Shown here: one piece after another, positions 62,562 to 64,000 of the stretch
How positions within the stretch are numbered: position 1 is the stretch's first letter
Layout: each line of letters opens with the position of its first letter
From: Peribacillus huizhouensis
GTDB taxonomy: Bacteria > Bacillota > Bacilli > Bacillales > DSM-1321
Reading direction: 5' to 3'
Assembly: GCF_014138605.1 (NCBI RefSeq)
Contig: NZ_JACJHX010000013.1
Span: 62,001-126,000, forward strand
Length of the DNA stretch: 64,000 nt
The notes under the pieces: model-generated
What the model was told of the DNA's origin: nothing
What the model saw: the letters and a program-made list of their open reading frames with translations, nothing else
Databases searched by the model: none
Made by a program: the position numbers and the translations under genes

Positions 62562-62967
62562 AAATAGACAACATATTTATATAATTAAAGGTAGTCGATA
62601 GAGAATTTATGGGATAGCCATTAAGCTATCCCTTCTTTGCGTTTATTGATGTTATTTAATCAGAGAATTCCATTGATATTAGTGACAAAAAATATGATGC
62701 GATTTGCAATGTTTGCACCTCAAAAGTGAACCCGTTATGACTAATACATCCTGTTTTATGTTAGTATTTAAGAAACAGAAATTTCCAAAAGTACATTAAG
62801 GAATATTTTATAAAAAGGGGAATAGGGCCAGATTGTTGAACACATTTTTAATGAAATCCGTATAATTATTTATGTTAATATTTAGGTGGGATTATCAAAA
62901 AATGTAATCGAATTATCAGGGAAGATAATGAAAGAAAGAAATATATTATTTCAAAGGATGATTATGC
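62562..62967. other. intergenic region
   Basis: A hairpin GGGATAGCC / GGCTATCCC-like (near 62609-62632) may end the preceding pair. A copy of the motif GGGCCAGATTGTTGAA lies at 62825-62840. Confidence 0.45.
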
Positions 62968-63408
62968 ATGAATAAGGTACAACAATTTTGGAATGATTTT
63001 TGCGTAGCAAATCATAAGGAAGGGAACGAATATAAAGATGCTTTTCAATTTGGATCTTCACCTGATTGGTTAGCTGATTTAGTTGTTGAAGGAAAGAAGA
63101 CAGCAACAACTTCAGGGTTTGTGTTTTATGAGTTAGAAAAAGAAGCCCTACCTCAATCTGGTGAATATTATATTGTTTTAAATGGTCAGGATGACCCTGT
63201 CGCAGTTATTCAAATTCAATCCGTTGAAGTCGTTCCAATGAATGAGGTAACAGAAGAATTCGCTTTAGCAGAAGGTGAAGGAGATTATCAATTTTGGTGG
63301 GATGCACATGAAAAGTTCTTTACCCAATTATTAAAAGAATACGATAAAGAATTTTCACCAAATATGTTAGTTGTATGTGAGCGTTTTAAAAAAGTGTCCT
63401 CAAAATAA
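62968..63408 (+). CDS. ASCH-domain protein
   Basis: 146 residues. The core features are FQFGSSPDWLADLVVEGKKT with TATTSGF, PQSGEYYIVLNGQDDPVAVI and VTEEFALAEGEGDYQFWWDA, all typical of the ASCH fold. Proteins of this branch (about 145 residues, E-G-D-x-x-x-W-W) bind RNA or hydrolyse modified nucleosides. CAAAGGATGATT precedes the start. Monocistronic. Confidence 0.85.
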   Translation: MNKVQQFWNDFCVANHKEGNEYKDAFQFGSSPDWLADLVVEGKKTATTSGFVFYELEKEALPQSGEYYIVLNGQDDPVAVIQIQSVEVVPMNEVTEEFALAEGEGDYQFWWDAHEKFFTQLLKEYDKEFSPNMLVVCERFKKVSSK

Positions 63409-63519
63409 AATAGTTAAATACCTTTGAAGTTTTTGCGTATTAGGACAGTTCTTCAACGAACGGAACGTTACTAAACAAGACATAGCATTTGAGAGCATAA
63501 ACAATCGGGCTCAATTCTA

Positions 63520-64000
63520 CATTAGACTTGTCTTATTTAGAAACAGAGAGACTAAAACTTGTAACCTTTTCAAAAGATATGATGGAAGGAATATTAGAAA
63601 ATAATTTTAAAAAACTTCCATTCCAACCTGCTCATGAGTTGCCGATGAAGGTTTACCTTGATATTGTACCTTATAAAATCAATAGATTTAATGTATTTTA
63701 AGATGAAACAGAAGGTGAAGGAATTATAATTCATAAAAAAGATCAATTTATTATAGGAGATATGGGATTTAAAGGTGGTCCAAATGCAGAAGGTATGATC
63801 GATATCGGTTATAGCGTTGTCCAAAATTATCAAGGGTATGGCTATGCAATTGAAAAGGGAAAAGCATTGGTGAAGTGGGGGCTATATCAACGTAAAGTAA
63901 AAGAAGTAGTAGCAACTTGTAATCCAGATAATATTCTTCTATACGTGTATTAGAGAAAATCGGACTCCATATAACAAATAAAACAGAAGAAAAAATATAT
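63520..64000 (+). pseudogene. GNAT acetyltransferase, broken, runs off the window
   Basis: The start LDLSYLETERLKLVTFSKDM and then MEGILENNF lead to a stop at about 63700, where the frame meets TAA (NVF-stop-DETEG). It continues open with QFIIGDMGFKGGPNAEGMID, IGYSVVQNYQGYGYAIEKGK and a frameshift near 63935 before SIRVLEKIGLHITNK. Two lesions. RimJ/RimL-type branch by its ETERLKL start. Confidence 0.75.

Overview
The window is AT-rich DNA from an endospore-forming member of the Bacillaceae. The evidence is gene content: a GerA-type spore germinant receptor operon (about 33.1-37.2 kb), the spore photoproduct lyase pair splA-splB, a short Spo0E-like phosphatase, GuaC, an MhqR-type quinone-response cluster, and Bacillus-style ribosome binding sites (AGGAGG) throughout. 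I cannot name the species from the sequence alone. The most striking overall property is decay. At least fifteen recognisable genes carry frameshifts or in-frame stops, among them mhqR, pdxH, an extra ftsZ copy, a PepSY gene, an ankyrin lipoprotein, both serine recombinases, an Rhs toxin tail and two acquired IS110 copies. Some lesions are clean substitutions to stop codons, so they are not all homopolymer errors, but an unpolished assembly remains a partial alternative.

Layout. 0-2.4 kb: the 3' part of a sulfonate/nitrate-type ABC importer (ssuA-ssuC-ssuB) ending in a clear terminator. 2.4-12.6 kb: mixed single genes (VOC protein, soluble zinc-binding chemoreceptor, polysaccharide deacetylase, YfkJ-type phosphatase, YfnB-type HAD phosphatase, guaC, splAB), several dead lipoproteins, and a 125-bp palindromic element at 6.2 kb. 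12.9-16.6 kb: the mhq-like cluster, consisting of a broken MarR repressor, DoxX, MhqD-like hydrolase and two ring-cleaving dioxygenases, with three copies of an MhqR-type operator. 16.7-26.1 kb: mostly debris (transglutaminase, DUF2935, ftsZ/CDF chimera, pdxH, formylglycine-generating-enzyme-like gene) with a few intact orphans, including two tandem paralogues of unknown function. 26.6-30.7 kb: a two-component system followed by ankyrin and tandem-repeat lipoproteins. 30.8-32.7 kb: IS4 and recombinase remnants.

33.1-37.2 kb: complete gerA-C-D-B receptor operon. 37.7-42.2 kb: secreted M14 and M28 peptidases, the Spo0E-like gene and a second broken recombinase. 43.1-44.9 kb: an unusual set made of a small twin-arginine-signal protein, a CHAP amidase with three actinobacterial-looking peptidoglycan-binding repeats, and a short TatA. 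46.1-47.6 kb: an apparently intact IS110 element with a candidate bridge-RNA leader. 47.6-55.1 kb: a cassette-like tract in which single accessory genes (orphan, GNAT, CatB-type acetyltransferase, racemase fragment, small orphans, MFS transporter) alternate with copies of related intergenic repeats. 55.2-63.9 kb: aldo/keto reductase, decayed IS110 copies, a dead Rhs toxin tail with apparently retained immunity-like genes, a DUF2975/XRE pair, an ASCH protein and a broken GNAT.

No rRNA, tRNA or CRISPR array was seen. The strongest candidates for something new are the repeat-bounded gene-cassette tract at 47.6-55.1 kb, the Tat/CHAP/TatA set, the pair of unknown paralogues at 18.8-20.0 kb, and the IS110 leader RNA.
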